Source: Oleispira sp964022115 (GTDB lineage Bacteria; Pseudomonadota; Gammaproteobacteria; Pseudomonadales; Oceanobacteraceae). Taken from it: 59,020 bases of DNA. The notes beneath the pieces were generated by a model. That model was not told where the DNA came from, did not search any database, and saw only the letters and a list, made by a program, of their open reading frames with translations. Of this stretch, positions 15,950-25,506 are shown piece after piece. The stretch's first letter is position 1, and every line of letters begins with the position of its first letter. Both the position numbers and the translations under genes were made by a program. The stretch covers positions 1 through 59,020 of the forward strand of contig CAXIBC010000007.1 in the NCBI GenBank assembly GCA_964022115.1, written 5' to 3'.

Positions 15950-18739
15950 ATGAGCTTGTATACAGAATACCTAGAAGAAATTGAGGTTCGTAAAAACGAA
16001 CTTGGTTTGCACCCTAAGCCAATCGATAGCGCTGAACTGCTATCTGAAATCATTGCCCAGATCAAAGATACTGGCAATGCAGAGCGTGAAGCATCTCTAA
16101 ACTTCTTCATCTACAATACCCTTCCTGGTACGACTCCAGCGGCTGTTGTTAAAGCTAAATTCCTTAAAGAAATCGCGCTAGGTACAGAAACGGTTGCTGA
16201 GATTTCTCCTGAATTTGCACTTGAACAGCTTTCTCACATGAAAGGTGGCCCTTCTGTTGAAGCGCTTCTAGACATCGCTCTTTCTGACGATGCACCGGCT
16301 AAAGCGGCGGGTGAATTCCTTAAGTCTCAAGTATTCCTATACGAAGCAGATTATGCTCGTCTTGCTGACGCTTTCAAAGCCGGCAATGCCATTGCTAAAG
16401 AGCTGTTAGAAAGCTACGCAGCGGCTGAGTTCTTCACTAAGCTTCCTGATATTCCAGCGAAAATCGACGTAGTGACTTACATCGCTGCTGAAGGTGATAT
16501 CTCTACCGACCTTCTTTCTCCGGGCAACCAGTCTCACTCCCGTGCTGACCGCGAATTACACGGCCAATGCATGATCACACCTGAAGCTCAGCAAGAAATT
16601 GTTGCTCTAGGTAAAAAGCATCCAAACGCTAAAGTGATGCTGATCGCTGAAAAAGGCACTATGGGTGTTGGTTCTTCTCGTATGTCGGGTGTGAACAACG
16701 TTGCACTTTGGGCCGGCGAAAAGACGTCTCCTTACATCCCTTTCATCAACAACAAACCTGTTGTTGCGGGTACTAACGGTATCGCACCAATCTTCTTGAC
16801 CACTGTTGGTGTAACTGGCGGTATCGGTCTTGACCTTAAAAACTGGGTTAAGAAAGTAGACGCTAACGGCAACGTTGTTAAAGATGCGAACGGCGATCCA
16901 GTACTAGAAGAAGCTTACTCAGTTGCTACGGGTACGGTTCTTACCATCGATACTCAAGCTAAGAAGCTTTACAACGGTGACAAAGAGCTAGTCGACGTTG
17001 CTGATGCGTTCACACCACAAAAAGTTGAATTCATGAAAGCCGGCGGTTCTTACGCAGTGACTTTCGGTAAGAAACTACAAACATTTGCCGCTGAAACGCT
17101 AGGTATTCAAGCACCGGCTGTATTTGCTCCTTCTAAAGAAATCTCTATTGAAGGCCAAGGCCTAACGGCTGTTGAAAAAATCTTCAACCGTAACGCAGTA
17201 GGCGTAGCATCTTCTACTCCTTTGCACACGGGTTCTGACGTTCGCGTTAAGGTGAACATCGTTGGTTCTCAAGATACGACAGGTCCTATGACTTGCCAAG
17301 AACTTGAGTCTATGGCGGCGTCTACTATTTCTCCAAGTGTTGATGGTGCTTTCCAGTCTGGTTGTCACACAGCATCGGTATGGGATAACAAAGCTAAGGC
17401 CAACACACCTAAGCTAATGGAATTCATGAACGCATTCGGCGTAATCACGGCACGTGATCCGAAAGGCGTTTACCACTCTATGACTGACGTAATCCACAAG
17501 GTATTGAACGATATCACGGTAGACGATCGTGCAATCATCATCGGTGGTGACTCGCATACTCGTATGTCTAAGGGCGTAGCATTCGGTGCTGACTCGGGTA
17601 CGGTAGCAATTGCATTGGCGACTGGCGAATGTGCTATGCCAATCCCTGAGTCTGTTAAAGTGACCTTTAAAGGCACGATGAAAGACCACGTTGATTTCCG
17701 TGATGTGGTTCACTCAACTCAAGCGCAAATGCTTAACAAGTTTGGCGAAAACGTATTCCAAGGCCGCGTAATTGAAGTACAAATCGGTACTTTGCTTGCT
17801 GACCAAGCGTTTACCTTCACGGACTGGACTGCAGAAATGAAAGCTAAGGCTTCTATCTGTATTTCTACTGACGATACCTTGGTTCAATCTCTAGAACTTG
17901 CGAAAGCTCGTATCCAGATCATGATCAACAAGGGCATGGAAAACGAAGCAGGCATGCTTCAAGGTCTTATCGATCTTGCTGACAAGCGTATTGCTGGCAT
18001 CAAGTCTGGTGAAGAGCCAGCACTTGCTCCTGACGACAATGCTAAATACTTCGCTGAAATCGTTGTTGATCTCGATCAAATCGACGAGCCAATGATTGCT
18101 GACCCAGACGTTAACAACGAAGACGTGTCTAAGCGTTATACTCACGATGTTATCCGCCCTGCTTCTTTCTACGATGGCCGTAAAGTTGACCTAGGCTTTG
18201 TGGGTTCTTGTATGGTGCACAAAGGCGATATGCAAATCATCGCGGCTATGCTTCGTAACATGGAAGCACAAGGTAAAGAAATCAGCTTCAAAGCACCACT
18301 TGTGATTGCGCCACCAACGTACAACATCGTTGACGAGCTAAAAGCAGAAGGTGATTGGGAGCTTCTAGAGAAATACTCAGGTTTTGAGTTCTCTGATGCG
18401 AATCCTAAAGAAGCAGCGCGTACTAAGTACGAAAACATCATGTACCTAGAGCGCCCTGGTTGTAACCTATGCATGGGTAACCAAGAGAAAGCAGAAGCCG
18501 GTGATACTGTTCTTGCCACTTCTACTCGTCTTTTCCAAGGCCGTGTTGTAGAAGACTCTGCTGACAAGAAAGGTGAATCTCTATTAGGTTCTACACCAAT
18601 GGTTGTACTATCTTGTATTCTAGGTCGTTTCCCAACTCTTGCTGAGTATAAAGAAGCGGTTGAAGGTATTAACCTAACAAGCTTCGCGCCACCGTCTGAA
18701 GACCTAGCGCGTCCAGCAATTCCTCTTAAAGCTGTTTAA
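15950..18739 (+). CDS. acnB: aconitate hydratase B (long form)
   Basis: 929 residues, about 60 more than E. coli AcnB (865). It isomerises citrate to isocitrate in the TCA cycle and is cytoplasmic. The N-terminal HEAT-like domain is present (starting YTEYLEEIEVRKNELGLHPK), followed by the swivel domain (DLLSPGNQSHSRADRELHG) and the catalytic domain. The [4Fe-4S] ligands are C754 (VGSCMVHKGD), C838 and C841 (GCNLCMGNQ). The substrate motif GGDSHTR is intact. Part of the extra length lies in an inserted stretch around residues 300-345 (nucleotides 16850-16985) rich in N, D, G and K. Codon choice is notably uniform, as expected for a highly expressed gene. A rho-independent terminator follows. 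Confidence 0.95.
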   Translation: MSLYTEYLEEIEVRKNELGLHPKPIDSAELLSEIIAQIKDTGNAEREASLNFFIYNTLPGTTPAAVVKAKFLKEIALGTETVAEISPEFALEQLSHMKGGPSVEALLDIALSDDAPAKAAGEFLKSQVFLYEADYARLADAFKAGNAIAKELLESYAAAEFFTKLPDIPAKIDVVTYIAAEGDISTDLLSPGNQSHSRADRELHGQCMITPEAQQEIVALGKKHPNAKVMLIAEKGTMGVGSSRMSGVNNVALWAGEKTSPYIPFINNKPVVAGTNGIAPIFLTTVGVTGGIGLDLKNWVKKVDANGNVVKDANGDPVLEEAYSVATGTVLTIDTQAKKLYNGDKELVDVADAFTPQKVEFMKAGGSYAVTFGKKLQTFAAETLGIQAPAVFAPSKEISIEGQGLTAVEKIFNRNAVGVASSTPLHTGSDVRVKVNIVGSQDTTGPMTCQELESMAASTISPSVDGAFQSGCHTASVWDNKAKANTPKLMEFMNAFGVITARDPKGVYHSMTDVIHKVLNDITVDDRAIIIGGDSHTRMSKGVAFGADSGTVAIALATGECAMPIPESVKVTFKGTMKDHVDFRDVVHSTQAQMLNKFGENVFQGRVIEVQIGTLLADQAFTFTDWTAEMKAKASICISTDDTLVQSLELAKARIQIMINKGMENEAGMLQGLIDLADKRIAGIKSGEEPALAPDDNAKYFAEIVVDLDQIDEPMIADPDVNNEDVSKRYTHDVIRPASFYDGRKVDLGFVGSCMVHKGDMQIIAAMLRNMEAQGKEISFKAPLVIAPPTYNIVDELKAEGDWELLEKYSGFEFSDANPKEAARTKYENIMYLERPGCNLCMGNQEKAEAGDTVLATSTRLFQGRVVEDSADKKGESLLGSTPMVVLSCILGRFPTLAEYKEAVEGINLTSFAPPSEDLARPAIPLKAV

Positions 18740-19133
18740 CTGACGCACAGGATGAGTAACTAGAAAACAAGATTAGAAAGACGCACAAAAGATGGATGAC
18801 GAAGAGTGGATTTATGCAGTTAAACTTAACTTGTATATGTAGCTCTCCGATTTAATCGGCTTCTACTGACTAATACTAAAATTTAGATTACTGATTGCTA
18901 AAAAAAACCGCTGCCCTTGATTCTGCTGACGAAAGTCTAACGATGAAAAGGAAAGCGGTTTTTTTGTGCCTATCACTTCCTGCCAGCAAACATTTAAACT
19001 TAGGCATTCATGAGCTATTATTCGATTTGCACCTATACTGTCATTATAGACATTTCAGCCTAGCTGTACGTTTTTTTGCACAGCTGAAGAAAATAATGGA
19101 AACTTCTTCAAATTTTCATTTAGGAATAAACGC
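18740..19133. other. 394-base region between acnB and the polymer operon
   Basis: Contains the acnB terminator (18901-18967) and, to its right, the presumed promoter of the seven-gene operon starting at 19134. I could not find a convincing -35/-10 pair; TATACT at 19034 and TATAGA at 19045 are the best -10-like sequences but lack matching -35 boxes. The short reading frame across the terminator is not credible as a gene. Confidence 0.4.
18901..18967 (+). terminator. rho-independent terminator of acnB
   Basis: AAAAAAACCGCT (18901-18912) pairs with AGCGGTTTTTTT (18954-18965), and inside this CCTT pairs with AAGG after a short internal loop. The right arm runs into eight T residues. The flanking A-tract and T-tract also make it potentially active on the opposite strand. 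The loop is long (about 30 bases), which is unusual. It separates acnB from the next operon. Confidence 0.7.
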
Positions 19134-21890
19134 TTGGCACGCCACATAAATATTAGCAAAAGCTTAAAGGCAGCAGCCCAAAGGGCTGACTGGACTAAGG
19201 TCATGATTTCACTTTTCATGGCCAGCTTTATCGTTGTTATTAACTTAGCGGAAATACTACGGCTGCCAGAGTTATTGGTGTATGACAAACTGGTTTTTTA
19301 TAGCTATGAAAAACCCCAGCAGAATCATGTTTTATTGCTGGAGGTTTCCCCCCAAGCCTTGAATGAATCGCCGAAGCAGCTAACGGGGATTATTGATCGT
19401 TTGTTAATACACTCTCCAAAGCAAATCCTGATGATGCATTCCTTGGAGCAGTTCAAGCAAGATCAATTACAGCAGTGGTTGAAACATGAGCAAGTTGACT
19501 ATATCCCCACTGTGTATAGAACATTTCAAGATGGCGGTGACATTGATTACCAATATAAGTCCTCTCGCGCTCTGCAAACAATAACGCCTTTAGGCTTTGC
19601 ATTACCTGTTTCATCAAGCTATGGCATCACTCGTGCAATACCGTTTGCAATTTTTACCCCAGAGAAAGTACTGCATAGTTTTCAAGCAGAACTCACTCAA
19701 ACCAATACAAAAGCTTTAAACTCTATCTTTATTAACTTCAATCAAGGCACCCCCTCAATCCCACGCTATAAAGCAGAAAAATTGCTAAAAGTAGGCATCA
19801 TTGATGAGTTAGTTAAAGACAAAATCATCATGATTATCCCTGCCCCAGATGACTTTATGCCTGGGCTAGTGACCCCCAAAAACAATTATTCAGAGCCGGT
19901 TTTACCCTATTATGTTCAAGCAATGGCACTCAACTCCTTGCTGAATCAATCTGATATCAGCATGTTAGAACCTTGGCAATCTGCCAGCATCTGCTTCTTA
20001 TTATTTATCTTTTACCTATTTTCTTTTCAATGGCTGAATTTACGCTTTGGGACACTCATAATTCTAACATCCACTATCACCCTACTGACACTAGGCTGGT
20101 ACTTATTAAGTTTTCACTACTTTTACATCCCTGTATTCAGCTTCACAATTTCAATCATTACCGCTCTATTAACCGCAATCCCTCTGCACCGCGTCACAGA
20201 GCAATATGTCTTTGATTCTTTACGCCTAGAGATCTTATCGCAATTAAAATCTAAAAAAGCACCTCATAGCTTTTACCAAGTAGACGATCCGTGGAATCAC
20301 ATCATCGTTTTTATTAACCAGCATTTATTTTTAAATCGTTCTATCTTATTAGAACGTATTGAAAATGATCATAGAGTCAAAGAAATAAAAAGCCTAGGCT
20401 GTAGTATTGAGGACATAGCAGAACAACGTCGCGATTATACTCGTTATCCCTATAACCAAGCACTGCAACAACAGATTCCCTTTAATTTAAAGGATCGCCT
20501 TTATTTCAAACAGAACTTTGAGGGGGAAAAACAATTTCTTATCCCACTAAAATTTGAAAATGAAGTTTTAGGCTTTTGGGCTTTTACAGTAATTCCAGAT
20601 ACTAACTGGGACCAAAATAAATTCTTCTCAGACATTAATATTTTCGCGAATCAAATAGGACTTCTGATTCATAATCGAAAAACCTTCAACAATGAAGATA
20701 ATATCAACAAAAACCTTCTCACTCAGTTACTCAATTTCAACTTAGGTTTGAACAATCATAAGTCCCTAAAGTCTGCCGTAGATGGTTTAGGCCTCAGACT
20801 TAGAATAATGGAAGGAATATTTGATGGCATGAGCTCGGCGGCTATGCTGTATGACTTGTTTGGTAATATTATTAGTAGTAACCAGTTAATGGATCAGCTT
20901 GCCCGCGAGTCTCACTTCTCCATTTACGAACTCACGTCTCTCGACCTTATTTCACAAGCTTGTGCTATCAGCCAAGATGAAGCACGCAGTCGCTTAAGAC
21001 ACGTAGCTATGAATTCTGAGAGTATAGACTTACCACTATCAGAGTTGATTGAAAACCGTCAATACTTGCTGCGCATACGTTCAATCAAACCTAAAATTAA
21101 TACTGCAGCTAACATTAATGATCATGACCTCCCTTTTGAGCTGTTAGGCATTCTTTTTGAGTTTATCAATGTCACACCAATACAGCAGAGATTTACCACA
21201 GACATCATAGTTTATGAAAACTTGAACTCTATTTTGAGAAATGATTTAAGTTCATTATCTTTGTGCCAATTGCAGTTGAGCTTATCGCCGGATACCGATC
21301 GTGAAATTCTGGATCAAATGAACCAAGCGATTCAGCATTGTACAGAAGTTGTTACGAATGCAGATAAATTGCTAAGTTATTCCTCTAGCACCGTAGCCGA
21401 TACTGCCAAGCTATTACACCCTCTGGATGTACTTAATCGAACATTGATTGAATTAAAAAATTCTATGACCCAAGCCCAGCTGTCGTTCAATACTATGTTA
21501 CCCACCTTCACTAGCTTAATTTTTATCGGTGAAGAAGCCATTAATAACCTATTGTTCCAAAGCCTTCGCTTACTCATAGAGGATGCGATACCTGATACTC
21601 AAATTAATATTTCACTAAAAGAGCAAAAACGAACAAATGAGCTGCAACATACCGGCAGTATAGTAATAATAATGAGCAATACTGGCTATGGTGTGCCACA
21701 AAAAGAATTGAATAGCGAGCGTAAGGATGCGAGCTATATTGAATCAGACTCTCTCTCTCTATTCAAAAAAGCTATCATAAGTGCGTCCCCCTGGCAGGTT
21801 ATTGTTACCAGCACTTCTAACGTGGGAAGCGGTTTTGAGGTCAATATCGAACTGCCAGCTATTAACTTTTACAACACTAGTGAATCTTGA
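19134..21890 (+). CDS. CHASE2-like membrane sensor with degenerate histidine-kinase core
   Basis: 918 residues from a TTG start with TAGGA upstream; the first internal ATG (19203) would remove residues before TM1. Order: TM1 about 23-42, an extracytoplasmic CHASE2-like domain (44-275, starting LPELLVYDKLVFYSYEKP), three membrane helices (about 283-350), a GAF-like region (about 380-515), a PAS-like region (about 555-680), and a kinase-like end (690-908). The H-box reads LRNDLSSLS, so the phospho-acceptor His is Asn703, and the DxGxG motif is N849-TGYG with Asp lost. The glycine loop GSGFEV remains. Autophosphorylation is unlikely. Its stop overlaps the start of a receiver gene by one base, and it heads the polymer operon, which suggests signal-dependent control of that system. 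Confidence 0.8.
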   Translation: MARHINISKSLKAAAQRADWTKVMISLFMASFIVVINLAEILRLPELLVYDKLVFYSYEKPQQNHVLLLEVSPQALNESPKQLTGIIDRLLIHSPKQILMMHSLEQFKQDQLQQWLKHEQVDYIPTVYRTFQDGGDIDYQYKSSRALQTITPLGFALPVSSSYGITRAIPFAIFTPEKVLHSFQAELTQTNTKALNSIFINFNQGTPSIPRYKAEKLLKVGIIDELVKDKIIMIIPAPDDFMPGLVTPKNNYSEPVLPYYVQAMALNSLLNQSDISMLEPWQSASICFLLFIFYLFSFQWLNLRFGTLIILTSTITLLTLGWYLLSFHYFYIPVFSFTISIITALLTAIPLHRVTEQYVFDSLRLEILSQLKSKKAPHSFYQVDDPWNHIIVFINQHLFLNRSILLERIENDHRVKEIKSLGCSIEDIAEQRRDYTRYPYNQALQQQIPFNLKDRLYFKQNFEGEKQFLIPLKFENEVLGFWAFTVIPDTNWDQNKFFSDINIFANQIGLLIHNRKTFNNEDNINKNLLTQLLNFNLGLNNHKSLKSAVDGLGLRLRIMEGIFDGMSSAAMLYDLFGNIISSNQLMDQLARESHFSIYELTSLDLISQACAISQDEARSRLRHVAMNSESIDLPLSELIENRQYLLRIRSIKPKINTAANINDHDLPFELLGILFEFINVTPIQQRFTTDIIVYENLNSILRNDLSSLSLCQLQLSLSPDTDREILDQMNQAIQHCTEVVTNADKLLSYSSSTVADTAKLLHPLDVLNRTLIELKNSMTQAQLSFNTMLPTFTSLIFIGEEAINNLLFQSLRLLIEDAIPDTQINISLKEQKRTNELQHTGSIVIIMSNTGYGVPQKELNSERKDASYIESDSLSLFKKAIISASPWQVIVTSTSNVGSGFEVNIELPAINFYNTSES

Positions 21891-22270
21891 TGACTGAAGT
21901 AACTAACCAAAGCCGTATTCTGCTAATAGAAGATGATAAAGCGCTTTCTAAGCTTACGATTATGTTATTAAATCGTGAACATATCGAAGTTATTCATGCT
22001 CAGGATGGCGAAGAAGCCTTGCTCCTGCTTAATGACCAGGAATTTAATCTTATTATTACCGACTTGAACATGCCGCAAATTGATGGCTTAACCCTTATAA
22101 CCGAGCTTAGAGAGAAACAATCTGAAATACCGATAATCGTTACAACAGGGGTTACCAATGAAAGCATTCATAAACAACTCCATGGACTTGGCGTCGTTAA
22201 GATTTATGTTAAACCCTTAATGTCCAATATATACGGTGAGCTAATAAAAGATATTAAACGGTATTTATAA
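21890..22270 (+). CDS. stand-alone response-regulator receiver domain
   Basis: 126 residues from ATG 21890, which shares its first base with the TGA of the preceding sensor (TGATG). A TTG one codon upstream is a less likely start. It is only a CheY-like receiver: acidic pair ED (14-15), phospho-acceptor D58 (LIITDLNMPQIDG), T85/T86 and K112 (KIYVKPL). No DNA-binding or enzymatic output domain follows. Its stop codon overlaps the next start (TAATG), so it is translated in series with both neighbours. It probably acts by protein contact, perhaps on the membrane synthase. Since the sensor upstream lacks its His, the phosphate donor may be another kinase. Confidence 0.9.
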   Translation: MTEVTNQSRILLIEDDKALSKLTIMLLNREHIEVIHAQDGEEALLLLNDQEFNLIITDLNMPQIDGLTLITELREKQSEIPIIVTTGVTNESIHKQLHGLGVVKIYVKPLMSNIYGELIKDIKRYL

Positions 22271-25200
22271 TGAATTTTTCTCCATTGGCAATCTTTCCAG
22301 AAGGTGGCCTAGCAAGCTCCGTTATTGTCACAGTATGGATTGGCGTATGGGTGGTTGCACTGCTGAACTTACGCTTTGGCTTTTCCCTTTCCGGCTTAGT
22401 CGTTCCTGGCTACCTAGTCCCTCTGTTAATTGTCAAACCCATTAGCGCAGGGGTCATTCTTTTAGAGGGCGTGATCACTTACTTTATCACTGTATTTTTG
22501 GCGAGTGGATTAATGCGACGCTTCGGTGCTAGCGAAATGTTTGGCCGCGACCGATTCTTTGCTCTAGTTTTAGTCAGTATTTTAGTCCGGGTATTCTTTG
22601 ATAGCTGGCTATTACCTTCTCTGGGCCAAACTCTTGTGGATGCCGGTATAGACTTTGACTACCGCAATAACTTACAAAGCTTTGGCCTCATTATTATTTC
22701 TCTTATTGCCAACCAGATGTGGAATGGTGGTATCAAAAGAGGCTTTTCATCGTTACTGCTCTATTTAGGTATCACTTATCTAATTGTTAACTTCTTGGTA
22801 ATTCCCTATACCAACTTCAGCATATCGAATTTAAGTTTTATCTATGAAGATATAGCAAGCTCAATTTTAGCAACACCAAAAGCCTATATTATTTTGCTTA
22901 CCGCAGCCTACATCGCTTCAAAAATGAACCTGCGCTATGGCTGGGAATTTAACGGTATTCTAATCCCTTCATTATTAGCATTACAATGGTACGAACCTAG
23001 TAAACTCATAGTTACCTTTGCTGAAGCTTTTCTTATTTTAGGCTTAGGTCGACTACTGCTTAAACTGCCTATATTTACCCACCTAAATATAGAAGGTTCA
23101 CGCCTACTTCTGTTTTTTTTCAACATCAGTTTTTTCTATAAGTTTTTATTAAGCCTAGTACTTATCCATTGGTATCCAGAAGTCAAAGTTAGTGATTATT
23201 ATGCCTTCGGCTATTTGCTGAGCACACTGCTAGCCTTAAAAATGTTCCAAAAAGATATACCCATGCTGGTTACTCGAGCGACATTACAAACTTCAGGTTT
23301 TGCATTGTTATTTGCCAGTATCGTAGGTTTTTCCCTCACCTTAATCGACCTTACCCCCAAAGCCATTAATAATAATACAACCTCAGCCACGGGGATTGAA
23401 CTATCAGAAAAGGCGCAAGATCAACTTGTGATTGAAAGTTATTCTAACTTTTATCAATCACGCACATTGCAATATGTTCCCCCCTCACTGCAAGACTTGG
23501 CAACCTATGAACAAGCATTCATCGCAATTAGGCAAGCGTTACAAACCGGATTTCAACCTCTATCGGCTAATCACCCTAAATTAGTTGAAGCCTATAGCTT
23601 ACTTGCAAGTATTGATATCTCGATGATTCATACCCCTGAAAACTCATTAATCATTAAAGACAAGCGTCCAGACAGGGCCGGTGGTTTAGTACTGATTAAT
23701 TTAAATGACTCATCAGGTATAACGATAGAAGTACCCGCCCCTTTGAATGAAAGTGGCATAGCAGACCTTGGCCTGAGAATGTACACCTACCTTAACGCTA
23801 AAGCCTTAATCTATGCAGGAAGTCATCGCTTCCAAGATCCCCTGCGACAAAGTGACATGCTGAATGTACCGCGCAGTTTCTTCCAAATTGCCCACGAACG
23901 CTTGAGTGAGCGAAATATCGTTCAATTACGTGGTTATACTCGCTCTACCGCACGCGAACTCCATGGACAGAGATTCAGTAAAGCCCTCATAAGCACTCAA
24001 GCCTTGCCTAATCAACTTTGGGTTAAGAAGAGTTTACCGCAAGGCTTAAATACCCCCCAGTTACAAACCAGCATGGATAACTTTTCTATAAGTTGGAAGC
24101 CTCCGGCTTTTTCTAATCGCCAAAGGGACTATAGCCGAGAAGGTTTCGCTGAATTAATGCTAACCAGCTCGGGTATCAGGCAGTTAATGGCGAGCTTTGA
24201 ATCCTCCATAGACTCAAACGAAGAAACAGACATTGAGATCAAGAACACCTATTTAAAAGACTGGTTACTGACTCATAAAAAAGACTGGGCTAATAAAAAT
24301 AGTGAACTCTATCGACCCGCTAAACTAAACGAGCTCATATATTTTGATGAGCAAATACTCTCTCCGCTATTGAGCTTTATTGATAATATCAATAAAAATA
24401 ATAATCCCCTTGATCAACAACAGCAATTGCGAAGCATTAACCGCATGGCCCGTGCAATGGGTTATCACATTCTAAGCTTACAAGAGCCTGAATCACTTGA
24501 ACGCTTTCTAATTCTCACTGAGCTAGCCTCTGAACAACAGCGCTATTGGGGAAGCTATATCTTTCGTACCAGTAGTAATTCAGAACCCTACTTTATTGAA
24601 TCCCCGCGCCCATTACTTGAATCCAACAGTTTTGATTATGCGATTAATTTATTTCAAGACTTAAACGCCAAAGCTTTATTAGTCGCGACAAGTCATGCAC
24701 GAGCAAATGTTAATGGTCAAGCAAATATATTGGCACGCAATAATGAAGTCACCCTATTCAACCGTATTCATCAAGGCTTATTACGTCACTACCAGACATT
24801 ATCACCTTTAGTCATCCAAACGAGAGGGTTAGGTTTTAAGCAATGGCATTCAGAGGGCTCCGTTGATGTTCGCTTAGCTCTTTGGCAAAACTCCAATGAT
24901 CAATACAGCACACCTTTGATGAACAAACTTCTACAACAAATAGCGCTCAGTGGACTCAGTTATGATCTGGTCAATGGAGAGCCTGATGAAGCTGGTTATG
25001 AAGATCATTACAGCCTACTGAGCCAATATATGCCGGTTGCGAACAAGGCTAATATGGCCACTTTATGGTTATCAGAAAACTTCCGGCGCAAAATAAACCA
25101 AGGTCAAGGCATCGCTTCTTATCGCAAACATTTTATGGCGATGGGCATCGACCTGCAAGATCGTGATATTGAGCATTGGATAAGCACAATAGCCAGAAGC

Positions 25201-25506
25201 GACCAGCCGTTACCCCAGCCCCTGTATCAGCAGCTTAAAACCTTCATTGAAACTGGCGATATTATCAGGCTAGCCAATGCCTTAGATCAACTCAATGATG
25301 TGGCTTCTCTGAATCTTGAGTACCTGCAAGATACCGCCTCTAAACAATATTTTATAGCCATCACCAATACTCACCAGCAGTTTGTGGCACTGGCAAATAT
25401 TGATCCTTTAAAACCCAATGAAGCTATTGTATTAGCGGATAGCTCTTCCCTGGGTCGCTTTATCAAACGTCGCTCTGGTTGGCTCATGGTAGGAGAGCAA
25501 AAATGA
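22270..25506 (+). CDS. tandem PgsC/CapC-like membrane protein fused to two inactive hydrolase-like domains
   Basis: 1078 residues. The first copy (about 15-175) follows PgsC of the poly-gamma-glutamate synthase along its whole length: GLVVPGYL, FGRDRFFALVLVSILVRVFFD, and LIANQMWNGG with the following helix. A second, more diverged copy (about 200-355) has GILIPSLL, LLFFFNISFFYK and LLSTLLALKMFQKDIPML. There are about ten membrane helices. The rest (about 370-1078) is soluble, presumably extracytoplasmic, with two related domains (about 470-645 and 759-945). Each carries a core like that of the 341-residue protein two genes on (LNAKALIYAGSHR; LNAKALLVATSHA), but most candidate catalytic residues are missing. 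PgsC assists the ligase PgsB in polymer synthesis and export. Start and stop overlap both neighbours. Confidence 0.82.
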   Translation: MNFSPLAIFPEGGLASSVIVTVWIGVWVVALLNLRFGFSLSGLVVPGYLVPLLIVKPISAGVILLEGVITYFITVFLASGLMRRFGASEMFGRDRFFALVLVSILVRVFFDSWLLPSLGQTLVDAGIDFDYRNNLQSFGLIIISLIANQMWNGGIKRGFSSLLLYLGITYLIVNFLVIPYTNFSISNLSFIYEDIASSILATPKAYIILLTAAYIASKMNLRYGWEFNGILIPSLLALQWYEPSKLIVTFAEAFLILGLGRLLLKLPIFTHLNIEGSRLLLFFFNISFFYKFLLSLVLIHWYPEVKVSDYYAFGYLLSTLLALKMFQKDIPMLVTRATLQTSGFALLFASIVGFSLTLIDLTPKAINNNTTSATGIELSEKAQDQLVIESYSNFYQSRTLQYVPPSLQDLATYEQAFIAIRQALQTGFQPLSANHPKLVEAYSLLASIDISMIHTPENSLIIKDKRPDRAGGLVLINLNDSSGITIEVPAPLNESGIADLGLRMYTYLNAKALIYAGSHRFQDPLRQSDMLNVPRSFFQIAHERLSERNIVQLRGYTRSTARELHGQRFSKALISTQALPNQLWVKKSLPQGLNTPQLQTSMDNFSISWKPPAFSNRQRDYSREGFAELMLTSSGIRQLMASFESSIDSNEETDIEIKNTYLKDWLLTHKKDWANKNSELYRPAKLNELIYFDEQILSPLLSFIDNINKNNNPLDQQQQLRSINRMARAMGYHILSLQEPESLERFLILTELASEQQRYWGSYIFRTSSNSEPYFIESPRPLLESNSFDYAINLFQDLNAKALLVATSHARANVNGQANILARNNEVTLFNRIHQGLLRHYQTLSPLVIQTRGLGFKQWHSEGSVDVRLALWQNSNDQYSTPLMNKLLQQIALSGLSYDLVNGEPDEAGYEDHYSLLSQYMPVANKANMATLWLSENFRRKINQGQGIASYRKHFMAMGIDLQDRDIEHWISTIARSDQPLPQPLYQQLKTFIETGDIIRLANALDQLNDVASLNLEYLQDTASKQYFIAITNTHQQFVALANIDPLKPNEAIVLADSSSLGRFIKRRSGWLMVGEQK

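Noticed and set aside
19053..19088. Overlapping inverted repeats (AGCTGT/ACAGCT and TTCAGC/GCTGAA) before the polymer operon as an attenuator
   Set aside because: Each stem is only 6 bp, the two exclude each other, and no leader peptide or terminator with GC-rich stem is visible.
18895..19149. Short plus-strand reading frame across the acnB terminator
   Set aside because: It starts inside the terminator stem, has no ribosome-binding site and overlaps the next real gene; the peptide resembles no known protein.
19203..19205. Internal ATG as the start of the CHASE2-like sensor
   Set aside because: AAGG is only two bases upstream and this start would remove the basic residues before the first membrane helix; the TTG at 19134 has a better-placed TAGGA.
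25479..25502. Earlier TTG start for the 903-residue envelope protein
   Set aside because: ATG 25503 has AGGAG at a good distance and the ATGA overlap typical of this operon; the extra eight residues would place charges before the signal anchor without support.
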